A stretch of 64,000 nt of DNA from Phlebopus portentosus (Eukaryota; Basidiomycota; Agaricomycetes; Boletales; Boletinellaceae): NCBI GenBank assembly GCA_037892935.1, contig JAYXKI010000016.1:744001-808000 (forward strand), written 5' to 3'. The notes beneath the pieces are model-generated. The model was not told where the DNA came from. It searched no databases and saw only the letters and a list, made by a program, of their open reading frames with translations. This document shows positions 12,623-23,895 of the stretch, piece after piece. Each line of letters starts with the position of its first letter. Position 1 is the first letter of the stretch. The position numbers and the translations under genes were made by a program.

Positions 12623-12746
12623 TGAAGGTTTCGAGTAAGTCAAGAAGGATAGAAGAGGTCTTGGAATATGGCTCGTGGTGGGCGGATATTGACGAGAGAC
12701 AGGTCAGGACCTTCTGACTGTAGGTTTTCATGATCCATGGCATAGG

Positions 12747-12755
12747 CTTTTATAT
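12747..12755 (-). promoter_or_regulatory. TATA box of the small secreted protein gene
   Basis: Reads ATATAAAAG on the minus strand, about 125 bp upstream of the ATG at 12622. Transcription would start near 12720, making that ATG the first one in the transcript. Confidence 0.5.
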
Positions 12756-13920
12756 TGTCGTCGATTTCCATCCGTCATCCAATGGGACATCTGGGCATCT
12801 CAGCAGTACACGCAAAGTCCTGCGTCATTCAAAGTTGGATCCTTGTTGTCTAACGCGTACGACAGACCATCTGACCCGGGTCGTTCGGAGAACTCACCCA
12901 TGAAAACAAAGAAAAGGCCTTCTTGACCGAAAAATAAGTCAAAGGCTCCAGCGTCTGTTTGCCATCAACAAACGAGGCGCATGGTAAGGTACCGAACAAT
13001 GTTGTGTTTTGACAAGGTGGAGCAAAAGAGTTCGACGATTCCGCGGGGCTCGAAGTGCACCCTTAAATCGCTAGAAAACGAAATTGTTAGGCACGAATCA
13101 GAACAGATTCGAGCTTCGTAGAAAATTTCTCCTCTGCGTGCTCCAAGAAGTTCAAAAAATGCAGAAAATAGTAGTACAAACAGACTCGGATCTGATGCTC
13201 AGGTCATAGCCGTACAGAATCTGAGGAAGATGCACATAAGTGAAGGACTTGGGGAAATTCAAAGCTCGCCGGTAGTTACCCTTGAAGGACCGAGTCTCCC
13301 TGACCAAAACATGAGTTCTGGAATGCGTAATTTGACTTGCGATCTTTTCTCACTGTGCGTGGCTTCTAGACGTCTAAATTAGCCGTCGCATGTCAAATAC
13401 GTGCTTAATATTGAAGGGTGTAAGCAAGAAAGATCCCGGTTACAGAAGATCTGTTCCAATCCTGCTCAGAGACGATCCTAATTATTCGCACCCTAGATGA
13501 TTGAAAAGCATCGCGGGAGCAGGTAGGACCGATACCCGGTTGATTTTCTTGAGTTTAGGTATGGCCACTTTATGAAATCACGACGAACGCGTTTAGTTAT
13601 TGTGGGTATCCTCCACGGATCTGCCTCCCCTGGGACACTGAGGGTTCATAGCTCTTCCGGGTTTTACTTCCGAAGTCAACGGAGTTGGAGAAAGGTATCA
13701 GATAGAAGCGTTGCTGACAGTGAAATGGGTGAAGGCATGCGAACCGGTAAAGAGAACGGGATCGATGGAAAGAACGAGTCTTAAAGTTGCGAAGCATCCA
13801 TGGCTAGGTCAGTCCTCTCGGTCGATGGCCCTTATTGGGAAAGAGAATATTTTCAAGTTGAAGAACGGTTGCTCTCAGACAGCTAGCCCGAATGACATTG
13901 TTCGGTGTCTCGAAGATTTC
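12756..13920. other. Intergenic region
   Basis: About 1.2 kb between two minus-strand genes. It holds the upstream region of the small secreted protein gene and the 3' flank of the GH74 gene. Short open frames near 13572-13797 on both strands overlap each other, show no motif, and look like chance ORFs. Confidence 0.5.
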
Positions 13921-16546
13921 TCATGCATGTCCGACAAAAATCCCCCTTCCATTCGTGCCGACGAAAATCTGCGAGTACGTATTTGGATCCGCGGCAAGAA
14001 CCATGTTGGATGCGGACGACAATGCCCTTTCTGCTGTCGGAAGTTTGGCCCAGTTTGCGCCAAGGTCGTCTGTCCTAAACAGTGAATTGACGCCGCTGAC
14101 AGTTGCTGCAGTGTACAACGCTACTGGTCCATCGCTTGTCTTCGGTTTCCCTACTGCGACACTCCATGCAGTGGTTGGCCCATTGAGTCCCTTGAAAGTC
14201 GTGCCAAAATCGGTCGAGTGCCAAACACCGTGATCAGTTGCCACGAAAATCTCGCCCGCTGTGAACGGACTTGCAGCTATTTGTGACGTGCTCGTCGCAC
14301 TGCCGAGCACATTGACGCGCCTGAAGCTTACACCACTATTGTCGGAGACAAAGAAGTTCGGTCCAGTAGCTGCGTAGAAAACAGTGTTGTTCAGTTTATC
14401 GGAGGCGATAGTGATGGTGGACCCGCTCGGAAGGCCTGTCGATGCCGTGAATGCAGCACCGTTCTTGGAGACTCTGACACCTGAAAAGCCATTGGCTTGG
14501 GTCCAAAGAAGCGTATCACCATTTGCCGATATGGCAATTTTCCCTCCATATATGTTCTCGGAAGGAGACGGTGCTCCAGCATATGGTGACCAGGTTTCTC
14601 CGCCATCCGCAGATGTAGCTATGGATACAGAGGTCGAGCCAGATATCCCGCTGACACGAACTATGTTTGAGACGTTTGCTCCGGCATGGTCGACTGCACT
14701 TGCAGTCTAAGGAAACGAAACACGGTAAGCGCGAGAACGAGTCAAATAACTATTCCCAACTTACTCCGGCCCAAATTGGATTAGTGAATGTGATCGGTGG
14801 TTTGGTCAAATCAGTATGCACAAAACCGCCAACATCCCCGACAACTGATATGAGCTTGGGTCCTGAAAGAGGAGCAGTTAGCCCTTGGACGGCCGTTTCT
14901 TCGACGCCGTCAGCTAGACTGGCGAGCGTAACGTTCTTCCGAGGATTGGCGTCCCAATTCGTTAGGTCATGCCCACCATAAATGGTGAGACCTGTCCCGT
15001 ATAGCCAGTGATCTGAATCAAATGGGTCAATGGCAAGTCCCTGGATGCCCCAACCGACAGTCTTCGTATCTCCGGTTTTGAAGGTCGTGATCCAAGGTGC
15101 CTTTGAAACGTCGTAGTTGTAGTTCGGGTCGATGGCTAGCTGGTAATCTGGCGGCGGATAACCGAAGCTGAATATCTGAGTCCATGAAATACCACCATCG
15201 GTCGAACGCATGATGCTAGGATACAAAACTGACAGTCAGCATGCAGTAAAACGTACTGAGTCCAAGAATCGAGCATACTTTGCGTCAGGATACCATTCAT
15301 TGAACGGCGCGAGCAATAATGTTCCGGGTTTCTGCGGATCAACGGCCAGACCACTGTAGCCGTAGCTATTGTCGGCAATTCCTTGCGCAGGCGTGACGTC
15401 CACCCAAGTCTTATTGGAAATGAAATATTTCATGACGTATCCTGCAGTTCCATCCCATGGTCCGATCCCATTTGCATATGGGAGGTAAAGAGCGTCTTCG
15501 GAAGGTGATAAGACGCCTGATTGAAACGAAATAGACGTCAGTTGAGGCCTTCACGCACTCCACATGAAAAACGAACCGTGATGAGGAATGAAGTCATTCC
15601 TTTGGCCATCTACGGCGGTCCAAGTCGCGCCGGCATCCTCGGACACGAAGACGTTATCCGAACCCATATTTGCAACACCCGCAAAGATTCTATTGGATCC
15701 ATTTGAGCCCACAGGATTCTTGTCAAAAGTGATCCACGCAATTCCCATGAGATCGTTCCCGATTCCGGACGTGTCAGACGGATCTTGTGCATACGTACCG
15801 ACAGAGGGGAAGTCGGTCACCTGCGACCAGGTCTTACCAGAATCTGTGGATTTCCATAATCCGTGTCCTGAGCGTGCGCCAAAATAGAGTATGTTATTCT
15901 GTAGTCAATTCAATTTGGATGTCAGCTTGTACTTGGTGTGGACAACTGTACAGCTCACATTATTCGGATCTACAACAAGGCGTTCGCCAAGCCCACGTCC
16001 AGGCATATTCCCACCGAATTTGAACGGGAATTGAACAGCAGTGAATGAATCACCGCGGTCACGAGAGATCAAAATAGTTCCGTTGTTAGGATCCCAAAAA
16101 TTCGTATATAAGCCAGCAGCAATGTAGAGATTGTCAGGATCAACGGGGTCAGTAGCTAGAGCATCTATCCAGACAAGTCGCGTGAGAGCTACACTTCATA
16201 CCGAACAAGTAAAGTTAACTACCCGCTCCCCAGTAGCTCCAGTGAGCATCGTCTGCAAAGTCAAGCAGAGCTGTCCAGGAATCATCGGTATTTAGACGAT
16301 ATACGCCACCAATATCTGTCCTGGAATCACGGGTCTTGTAAACTTGAAGACTGACAGGAGACATACGATTGGATAGTCACCTAGCAAATGCAAGCCCTTT
16401 GCGTTAGGATTGAATATGATGTTGGGAACGAAGCCACCACCTCCACCAATCTTGACATTCTCCCAGGTGTAGGCCTCTTGTGTTACAGCAGCACGCGCAG
16501 CAAGCGTAAGCGCGATAGCACTCGCGAGTTTCAGTTGCACAGGCAT
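13921..16546 (-). CDS. GH74 xyloglucanase (xyloglucan-specific endo-beta-1,4-glucanase type)
   Basis: Secreted enzyme predicted to cleave xyloglucan, the hemicellulose coating cellulose in plant walls. A signal peptide (MPVQLKLASAIALTLAARA) precedes AYTWENVKIGGGGGFVPNIIFNP, the GH74 N-terminal signature. The tandem beta-propeller repeats are visible: DIGGVYRLN (first catalytic Asp region), GADALATDPVDPDNLYIAAG, NMPGRGLGERLVVDP, SGHGLWKSTDSGKTW, GWGIQGLAIDPFDSDHWLYGTG and SVVGDVGGF (second catalytic Asp region). It ends FVGTNGRGIFVGHA-stop at 13921, without a CBM1. About six introns fit. At the exon 1/2 junction the sequence reads KGLHLL rather than the family KGLAFART; one extra G near 16387 restores it (see findings). 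With the LPMO 7 kb away it suggests plant-wall degradation. Confidence 0.92.
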
Positions 16547-17221
16547 GAAGAACGGAAGGCAAATCCTGCCTTTGGCCTACGCTCAATGGAAATATGCTCC
16601 TTTTAACCCGTCTCTTGAGGCTTTGACTATTAATTTTCGCCGGTGCCAGCGAGGCGCCAAGTGGCAAGGAGAGTCAGATTCCATAGGAATCACAAGTTAG
16701 CCTTCGAACACAGTCTAGTCTACAGTCGCCATCTAGGTCGTGGATGCTGTTTTATCCTGGCGGAAATATTGTCCAAAAATAGCAGCGAATATGACTGCTG
16801 ATCCCGAAGATTATGCGAGACACTATGGCATGGGATTTGATCTAGGTGTTGTTGAAAAGCGGTCGCGAGCAATATGGAAACCGGTGATACATATTTCTTT
16901 GTTCGTGAACCACCCGCTTTAAAGGTAGCTAAATAAACTTTTTGCAAAACTTCTACACTGCCCGCTTACATACAGAGAACGGATGCGATTCGACGGTACG
17001 ACCTCGGATACAAAGAAGCTGAGAATAGACTGTCGTGTTGTCCGGAGAAAAGTCTCGGGCTTCCTTTATGACGCCTTCGAACCTGATTGATTGAAGAGTA
17101 AACAGGATATTTCTGAGTACTTAGACTATGGTTCCGAGACTGGAAATAACCTACAGATATGCGTATACAAGATTCGTGTTCGGTGTCCGGACGTCTTCGT
17201 CGTATATAACTCGTCAGGCCG
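16547..17221. other. Intergenic: GH74 promoter and Sen15 3' flank
   Basis: About 0.7 kb between two minus-strand genes. It carries the GH74 upstream region. I found no supported gene or repeat. Confidence 0.5.
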
Positions 17222-17839
17222 CTACAGAGGAGGTTTCACGAAACCGTGACTGATCTTGTAGTACACAAGAGAAGAATCTTCAGTACAAACAGCGAGGTAG
17301 ATCGCAGGAGGATCGTTCAGGTCCTGGAAAGCACCTTTCACCCTATATCCCAACTCATTGATTAGAGAAATACTACTGTGAAGGCGGGAAACGCACCAGT
17401 CCAGAGATAAACTTTCTGTCATGGAGCAAGGTACTACGTAATCAACGGCTTCCCGAGACTTAGGATGGGCGAACATATCGTCATTCGTCATTCGACTGTC
17501 TAGCTTTAGCAAAGATCCTCACAACGTTTGGTCGTCGTCCGCGGAGAGCGCCTCGAGAACAACTGGGTATGTCGATGACGTCCAAGTCGGCCCAGGTTTG
17601 AACTGCGAAAACGGATGATAAGTCCGACTATCTCTTTTCGCAGTACAGTTCGAGATGAACAGCGCTCCTTCTTACCTAGTGACAAATCATTATATGTTGT
17701 GAATAAACTGCCAGCAAATTTCGGGTATTTTCTGGCCAGTGTAGATATTGCGGCGAACTGGTTGTTCAGTTCTCTTGTTCGTGAGCTAAAATACGACCGA
17801 GACTAGACTCTGAATACCCACAGATGTGTGGTTCTCCAT
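17222..17839 (-). CDS. SEN15: tRNA-splicing endonuclease subunit Sen15
   Basis: Small structural subunit of the tRNA intron endonuclease (Sen2-Sen34-Sen54-Sen15). The C-terminal exon is diagnostic: VKGAFQDLNDPPAIYLAV followed by EDSSLVYYKISHGFVKPP-stop, matching the Sen15 beta-strand core. Upstream exons read LARKYPKFAGSLFTTYNDL, QTWADLDVIDIPSCSRGALRGRRP and SREAVDYVVPCSMTESLSLDW. All junctions restore frame (for example DW|VKG via an intron ending ATAG near 17344). The first exon is uncertain: ATG at 17839 (MENHTSVGIQ) is in reach, but the join to TRELNNQFAAIS is not proven. The total of about 150 residues fits the family. Confidence 0.8.
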
Positions 17840-19142
17840 TCAGCAAACTGCAAGTATTCTAGCTTCTGAAAACGAGGGGAAGATGACAGTAGTGGAAGAT
17901 CGACATGCTGTGTGAATTTCAAGCAAAGATGAGTCATCGACAAATCTGGGTAGGGTTACAAAAGAAAGAGGAACGGACTTGACTGTAAGTTGCTGAGTTG
18001 CTCAAAATCAAGGAGTTATACAGTCCTGTTCTCTCTTACATTAACATAGCTTAGTCAGAAGAATCATCTCCCTGACGTCTTGGAGGTAAACAGTTATACA
18101 GCTTATTTGCGCCGTCGATCGAAACTTAGGTTCATCGAGAAGTTGGCTACTCCAGGTTAATCATGGAGTCGTGACTTGGCCAACCTTGATAACTCATTGG
18201 AAGAGTATGGAGTGACCATACGTATTCTGCAACTTTTACATCCAATTGTCCGGAATGTATTCAAAGCACTGAATCGTGGATCCGCTTCTTCTTTTTCTCG
18301 ACGTGTAAATAATTATTAGACTGAGATCCATCGGACATTCGAGTCACTCAAATACACTGCATTCCAAACCAATAAATAATAACTATACAACAAGATTTTC
18401 TATGAGAGATGCTCTAATAGCAAGCTCGTGACAAAAGACTATTCTTCTCCCTGAGATATTTGAAAGTGTATCGGCTGACTGGTCAAGGGGGTTCCGATTA
18501 TTCATGCCACATCGCAGACCACGCCTCCTCGGAACGACGAGCAAACAGTCCCGAGATAAGTCCCCAATTAACCAAGGGATTCATCTCCATAATCGTTTTT
18601 TCTGGGACGTCCTAAGGCGTTTCTAGCAGTGCGGTCAAAACCATCCGCTCGATACGATTGGATATTGGAGGACCTGTTCATTCGTAATCGCGTAAACCTG
18701 GGATTCTTGAACGCGCGACTGGCCCAGGAAGGTCAACATGACGCTAATCAGAACGTTCGAGATGATTTTAAGCTCTCTCAAATACATCGGATTAATGATA
18801 GGAATGCAACAAAGAGGAAAGAAAAGAGAGGCAAATCAGTCTTCATAATGGAGCTAAAGGAAGGTAGCAAGAAGGACGATACGGAAGATGGAACGCCGTG
18901 TCGGTTAAAGGCGGTACAAGCATTTCCGCCATGCGGGTGTAAATATAGTACACGACAGAGCAAAAGTATAAGATATCAGAAACTCGATAGTGCCCCTCCA
19001 GGTATCAAATATCAAAAGAGGGTTTCAAAGCACAGTCAGAGGAAGGTATGCAAAATAGACTTCGGATCTGAAAGCAAGACGAATATCAGTACGATGACTG
19101 AACGGATGGTCAAATAATATTCGCCTACCGTCAAACACATAA
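17840..19142. other. Intergenic region, one doubtful ORF
   Basis: About 1.3 kb with no recognised gene. A plus-strand frame of about 160 codons at 18629-19117 is Lys/Arg-rich, has no motif or signal peptide, and ends next to the bHLH stop. I regard it as non-coding or the bHLH 3' flank. AT-rich sequence lies near 18300-18420. Confidence 0.45.
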
Positions 19143-19877
19143 TCAGAAATCTACTCGCAGACCTGCGGCTGCTTCCACACGCATTACTTCTTCCAAAAGC
19201 GCATCTCTACCTTCTTCCAGCCATTTGCAATACTCCACTGCACGCAATAGAACCCCGCTCTTCCCCGCAGTCGGACGCCCCTTTCCTTTGGCACCACTTC
19301 CCTTTGGTCGACCTCGTGTCGGCATGCCGGTACCAGGAGCTGCACCAGCAGGCGCGAGTAGAGTGGTAAGCTGGGCGTAGCCGTCTCGAATCGCATTGCG
19401 TCGCTTTTGCTCGGACATGATGTGATTCATGCGCTTCTGCTTTTCATCTAGAAAAACCCGAGAGCGACCGGGTCCATTTGAGCTAGAAACCGAGGCCCTT
19501 CGAGCCGAGGCAGTAGATTCTGGACTCTTCGCACTTGAAGATCTCCGTCGTTCCACCGGTGAATGTTGTGAGATTGGGAGCGCAGATACCTCGGTGCTCA
19601 CCGACGAAGGGGAGCCCGAGTCAGGATGGTTTAAGTTGTTCCCGGCAAGCTCAGGAAGCGCGGTAAAGAACGTGTCATTGGAAGGAAGTGGCGGGGGTAT
19701 GATGTTTTGTTGGGCCAGCTTTCCAAGGACGTCGGTGTCGAAGTCCCAGTCACTGAAGTGATCAAGGAAGCCAAACAGGCCGTCCGTCTCGGAGGCGGAG
19801 AAGAGCTCTGAAGACGGTGGAACGGCTGGAGGATCCGGAAACAAAGTAGGATCATATGCAAACTGGAAGTCAGTCAT
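19143..19877 (-). CDS. bHLH transcription factor with a long AT-hook-like loop
   Basis: Single-exon gene of 244 residues. The N-terminal two thirds is acidic, Ser/Pro-rich and probably disordered. The basic region and helix 1 read KRMNHIMSEQKRRNAIRDGYAQLTTLL with the E-x-x-R DNA-contact pattern (E-Q-K-R-R), resembling the Mlx/Mondo-like H-x-x-x-EQKRR class. Helix 2 is SGVLLRAVEYCKWLEE, followed by a short heptad-like stretch (ALLEEVMRVEAA). The loop between the helices is unusually long and carries RGRPKGSG and KGKGRP, which look like AT-hooks. It is divergently transcribed from the Red1-like gene across 330 bp. Target genes cannot be inferred. Confidence 0.85.
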   Translation of the reverse strand: MTDFQFAYDPTLFPDPPAVPPSSELFSASETDGLFGFLDHFSDWDFDTDVLGKLAQQNIIPPPLPSNDTFFTALPELAGNNLNHPDSGSPSSVSTEVSALPISQHSPVERRRSSSAKSPESTASARRASVSSSNGPGRSRVFLDEKQKRMNHIMSEQKRRNAIRDGYAQLTTLLAPAGAAPGTGMPTRGRPKGSGAKGKGRPTAGKSGVLLRAVEYCKWLEEGRDALLEEVMRVEAAAGLRVDF

Positions 19878-20207
19878 TATGGGCGACGGTGAGCGAGCTT
19901 GGAGGAGAGAGAGAGAGGAAGGGAGGGGGTGACTACAAGTTTCAGCAGATCCAGGTTTTACCGGCTACTCGGGTCCTCAGTGTCCGGTGATCGTGCACCA
20001 TCATACTTTCTTCTTTAGACCAGCCTTGTCACGTCGTGACTGCTACGCTACGTAAGCGACCAGAGTCTCACGCCTCGAAGTCTTTAGTGTTGGTACACGT
20101 TCAATGGTTTTCAGGCTCTTACTCCTGACTTCCACCTACTGGATCTGCTGGTCTGTAAGCTCGAGCTTTCTTGACTTCTGAATCTGCACATGCTCGTGTG
20201 CTAGACG
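19878..20207. promoter_or_regulatory. Divergent promoter region between the bHLH and Red1-like genes
   Basis: A 330-bp region shared by two divergent start codons. It contains purine-rich tracts next to the bHLH start and pyrimidine-rich sequence near the plus-strand start. No TATA box was clear, as is usual for regulatory housekeeping genes. Confidence 0.4.
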
Positions 20208-23200
20208 ATGGCGCAGGACGTTAGACTAATGCAGTACTCAAACAATGTCACATCGATGGTCAACGACAGCGGGACAACCGCAACAGCTTCCATGGCGCGG
20301 TCTTCTGGCTCTGCTGAGGTGCCGCCTGACAGTGTTTCTTCGCTTCGGGCTTTAGCCTTATCGACCTTGCGGTCGAAGCGCCGTAAGGATACCACAAGCG
20401 CCGCTGCCGTTTCTAGTCATTCTTTACCTGCACGCCCTCTCCCACCCGATATCGGCAACGTTTTTCTCGATTATGGAACTGAAACCAAAGAAGAGCAAGA
20501 CTCGCTTGTTCCGTCGACTTTATCAGAAGACCGCAAACCTGCCATCAGCTCAATATCGCAAGCTGCGTTCGACGCAGAGGTGAAAGAGGAAGGGAGATCA
20601 GTGATGAAGAATTCTGTGCCTCATCGATTGCTTCCTCAACCTCTCCTAAACATAGCGCAAAAGACGCCAATCACGGACTTAAAAGTCTCCCATCGACCAA
20701 AGCGACACGTCTTGCCACGACCCCCATCAAAATTGAACCTCAGAAATCACCACCTTCACCGAACGAACAACATCTAAGACAGTCGTCAGTGGCTCCTCAA
20801 GATCGTGGCATTTGGAATAGCTGGGTACCTTCCGAAGATCACGTCCGGCCGGGCCTCAAAAGTAAGTCTTTTTCAATTGCTACTTTCCTGTGATTGATCT
20901 CGCCTACTTGTCAGTGAACATGGAGCAATTCAATCTTGCCAAAGAACTTATACTCGATCTTCTGGGCTGGGGCGTATCTCCAGAGTACCTCGTTGATTGT
21001 GGTTTGACTCGGGAAGCGGTATTTTACACGTTCATGGAGCTCAACCTGAAGCTACCGCGGAACCTTGACGTCAGTGGTTTTCTGCCATCGCCTTCCCCTC
21101 CGGCGCCTACATCAAAGAATGATGGCCAAGTATCGCCTATAGATGCGCAGCGGGCTTCGCTGGGTCATCCACTGCCGGCGAAGCCTCCGACTCAAGCGCC
21201 TTCTATGACATCGCCAACGACCGCTTCAACCCCCCAACAGACTCACCCAAATGGACAGAATTTGAGTGACATGGAAGCTCGGAGGAGACTAGAGCTGCAA
21301 GCGCGAAAGGCTGTTCTCGCTTCTCGTCGGAAGAAAGCCATGCCAAGCTCTGCTGAACCTTCGGTCCCTGCAACGTCATCAGTAACACCCACTGTGCTAG
21401 ATGGTTCTATTGTAGATGAGCCGGAGCCGATTGTCCCAGCAACCGCCATAGATGATTTTCTGAAGAGCATGATAGAAACTACCTCGACATCATCACAATC
21501 CTCCACTCCCGTTTCTGCCCATAAAGCGAGGACTCTTAGCGGCGGGGTGCCTCTTGGTGTCTCTTCTTCTACGAGTTCTACAGTACCTACAGGGAGTCCT
21601 GTCACCTCGACATTCCCAGCTTCTGCCCCGATGGATATGGATACCAAGCAAGATGCGATGGATGGTTTGTTGCAGGCAGATCCAGTGCCATCAAGGCCTG
21701 AGTCGTTCATCGACGGTATGATATCGGTGGATCCTGCATCGGCTAGGAAGACAACGGTAACCACAGGAGATTCAACCCCAGTACTTGCTACTCCTCAGGT
21801 TTCTGATCGGCCTTCCCGTAATGCTATACCGCCGACCGCCCCACGAGAGATGCGATCCAAAGACTCGTTTACTTCAGGTCGGTCAAACGTGCAAGTCACC
21901 AACGGCAGACGTGGGACGAAACGTCCTGTTGCGATGGACTTCGTCGACGTTGAGCACGATCCGGCTTCTCAGCACGGTGCATCCATGTCAGCTCAGCCAC
22001 CTTCTGTGCGCCGAAAACTGGGCAGCTTCGCCGGTTTGGGATCACATGCATCTAGGAGATGTGTGATTGATCTTAGCGACAGCGAGGGCGATGATGAACA
22101 TGACGAGATTGTGACCGAAAAGCAATTTTCACAATTCCAACAGGCCTCTGCTTCGACACTGAACACTTTCCGTGCAGTTGTGACGCCGACACCGGCTCCA
22201 CGTCTTCCATCTACCCGTCCTGCCAGCACTGCCGGATTGAGACCACCTCAGTCAGCTTCCCCAGCATTGTCACCAGAAGCGCTTGAGGAGAAGGAGAGAC
22301 AAATTAAGCAAATGAGGGAATTGATAGCTCGAAGAGAGCAAGAGCGATTGCGCAAGTTTGCGGAGGTGAGTTCACTTTTCCAATACTTCGTTTTGCTACT
22401 TGTGCTCGGGGGTTGGTTGGAGGTCGTTTTTGCATTGACTTTGTATGTGAACATTAGAAATCTCGGACACCGGCTGCAACACCACCGCATTACTCCTCAA
22501 CCCCGGGTTCTGTGGGAGTGGAACCTCTGCCGCCGCCTACAGTTTCTATCTCTATGAAAGCAGAAGACGTCAATCGCTCTTCGCCCAATACCTCCACTTC
22601 TAAACTCGTTTATCAGCCATCACGCTCTGAATCTTCAGCTAGCGACCAAGCGGATGAAGACGTTGTCATGCAGACTCTGGAGCCATCCGGTCCGTCAGTC
22701 CCTTTTCCTGCGATGGATGACAAATCAGCTCATACTCGAGAGGTTTAGCATCAACATCTGAATCGGCATTACAAACACCTACTGGTTCAATCCCTCGGTT
22801 CTTGCGAAGCCCTCTGGCCGTCTGATTAAATCTTTTTTGCCTTCTAGATATTAAGATGATTGCGATGGAACACTCAACAACCGATGAACCTGGCAAGTTT
22901 TTGCCTATTTATCTGATGCAATAGTTCTTACATGATGTTTGCACAGTTTTGACAGCTGAAGCCAAAGAAGAGCCTGGGGCAAGATAGTCGTTCCATTTCA
23001 CCCATATTGGTTGTGACGGATGAATCCTGACTGAGACTTCTTTTGGTTTTCTACTCGATCTGGATTTGATCATTACTGGGGCTTCTTTTCTTACGTCTTC
23101 GTCTGGTCTTGCAGGTAAATGCGGAAACTTTGGCAAATGCCGAATCGGGCAAGCCGATGGACGTTACCCATCAAGATACGCCATCGGCCCAGGTGCGTAG

Positions 23201-23895
23201 TTAAAGACTGAGATCGTGCCCTTGTTCATGCGTGGCTTTCTCACCTCATTTCTCTTTAGGTTGAATTCAGACAGGATGGCTCACAATCGTTTACTCAATA
23301 TATTTCTCCGTTCTCTTATTATCCCCTACTTCGTTCTCGTACTCGAGTAGTCTCAGATTTAGGTCCAGATACTTTTCATACGTCTACTACTTCTGCTAGA
23401 CCTTCTGTATCTTCCTCTTGTATTTCTTCTGTCGTTGATCCAAAGATCACGGTTCCTGACTTGCGACCTTTGAAGGTCGCAGTTGCATCGCGCGAGGTCG
23501 GAGATGGTGAAGGGCGACGAATTTGTCAATTCGAGGTACCGGGTGGAGGGGTATGCGCTGACAAGACCTGCACGGACTTGCACATTAATGATCTTGAACC
23601 TGATGGTACGCATTTTCACTCGATCTAGCATTGGTTCGCTCATCACTCGTCGTTTTTCAAACCGTTCCTCCCTTTATCATTGATCATTGCAGATCATGAA
23701 ATAGCCCGATATCTCCGCGAGGTCATGCCCGACGTCTTACAAGCTTACGACGAGACAGAACTTGTAGATCAGCTCCTTCAAGCCCGGCAAAAGAACTCCA
23801 ACGCCACCAAGACTTCGAGTCAAGCAGGAAGCTCGACTTCACTAGCAAATAGGGTTTCAGAAGCGATCTCAGCTCTTCTTGGATCGACGCGATGA
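20208..23895 (+). CDS. Putative zinc-finger protein of the Red1/ZFC3H1 type (nuclear RNA surveillance), frame broken
   Basis: Large, mostly disordered protein. Near the C terminus CQFEVPGGGVCADKTCTDLH (23524-23583) gives C-x9-C-x4-C-x3-H, the putative zinc-finger found in Red1 (fission yeast MTREC) and ZFC3H1 (human PAXT), which link the exosome helicase Mtr4 to nuclear RNAs. Before it, YISPFSYYPLLRSR fits the same group. Other parts are a conserved-looking helix block (NLAKELILDLLGWGVSPEYLVDCGL at 20930-21000), ARRRLELQARKAVLASRRKK and a coiled coil (EALEEKERQIKQMRELIARREQ). The C terminus is HEIARYLREVMP...ISALLGSTR. Near 20593 the frame shifts inside EEG|EISDEE and one extra G repairs it. 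The exon structure between about 22725 and 23110 is unclear. Function is inferred from the finger only. Confidence 0.7.

Noticed and set aside
5601..16546. LPMO and GH74 as a dedicated carbohydrate-degradation cluster
   Set aside because: They are separated by a HECT ligase and an unrelated secreted protein, with no shared promoter or regulator; proximity alone is weak evidence.
18629..19117. 162-codon Lys/Arg-rich plus-strand frame
   Set aside because: No motif, no signal peptide, no convincing start context, and it ends next to the bHLH stop codon on the other strand; most likely chance.
19429..19761. 110-codon plus-strand frame over the bHLH gene
   Set aside because: Antisense shadow of the single-exon bHLH ORF, which has a real DNA-binding motif.
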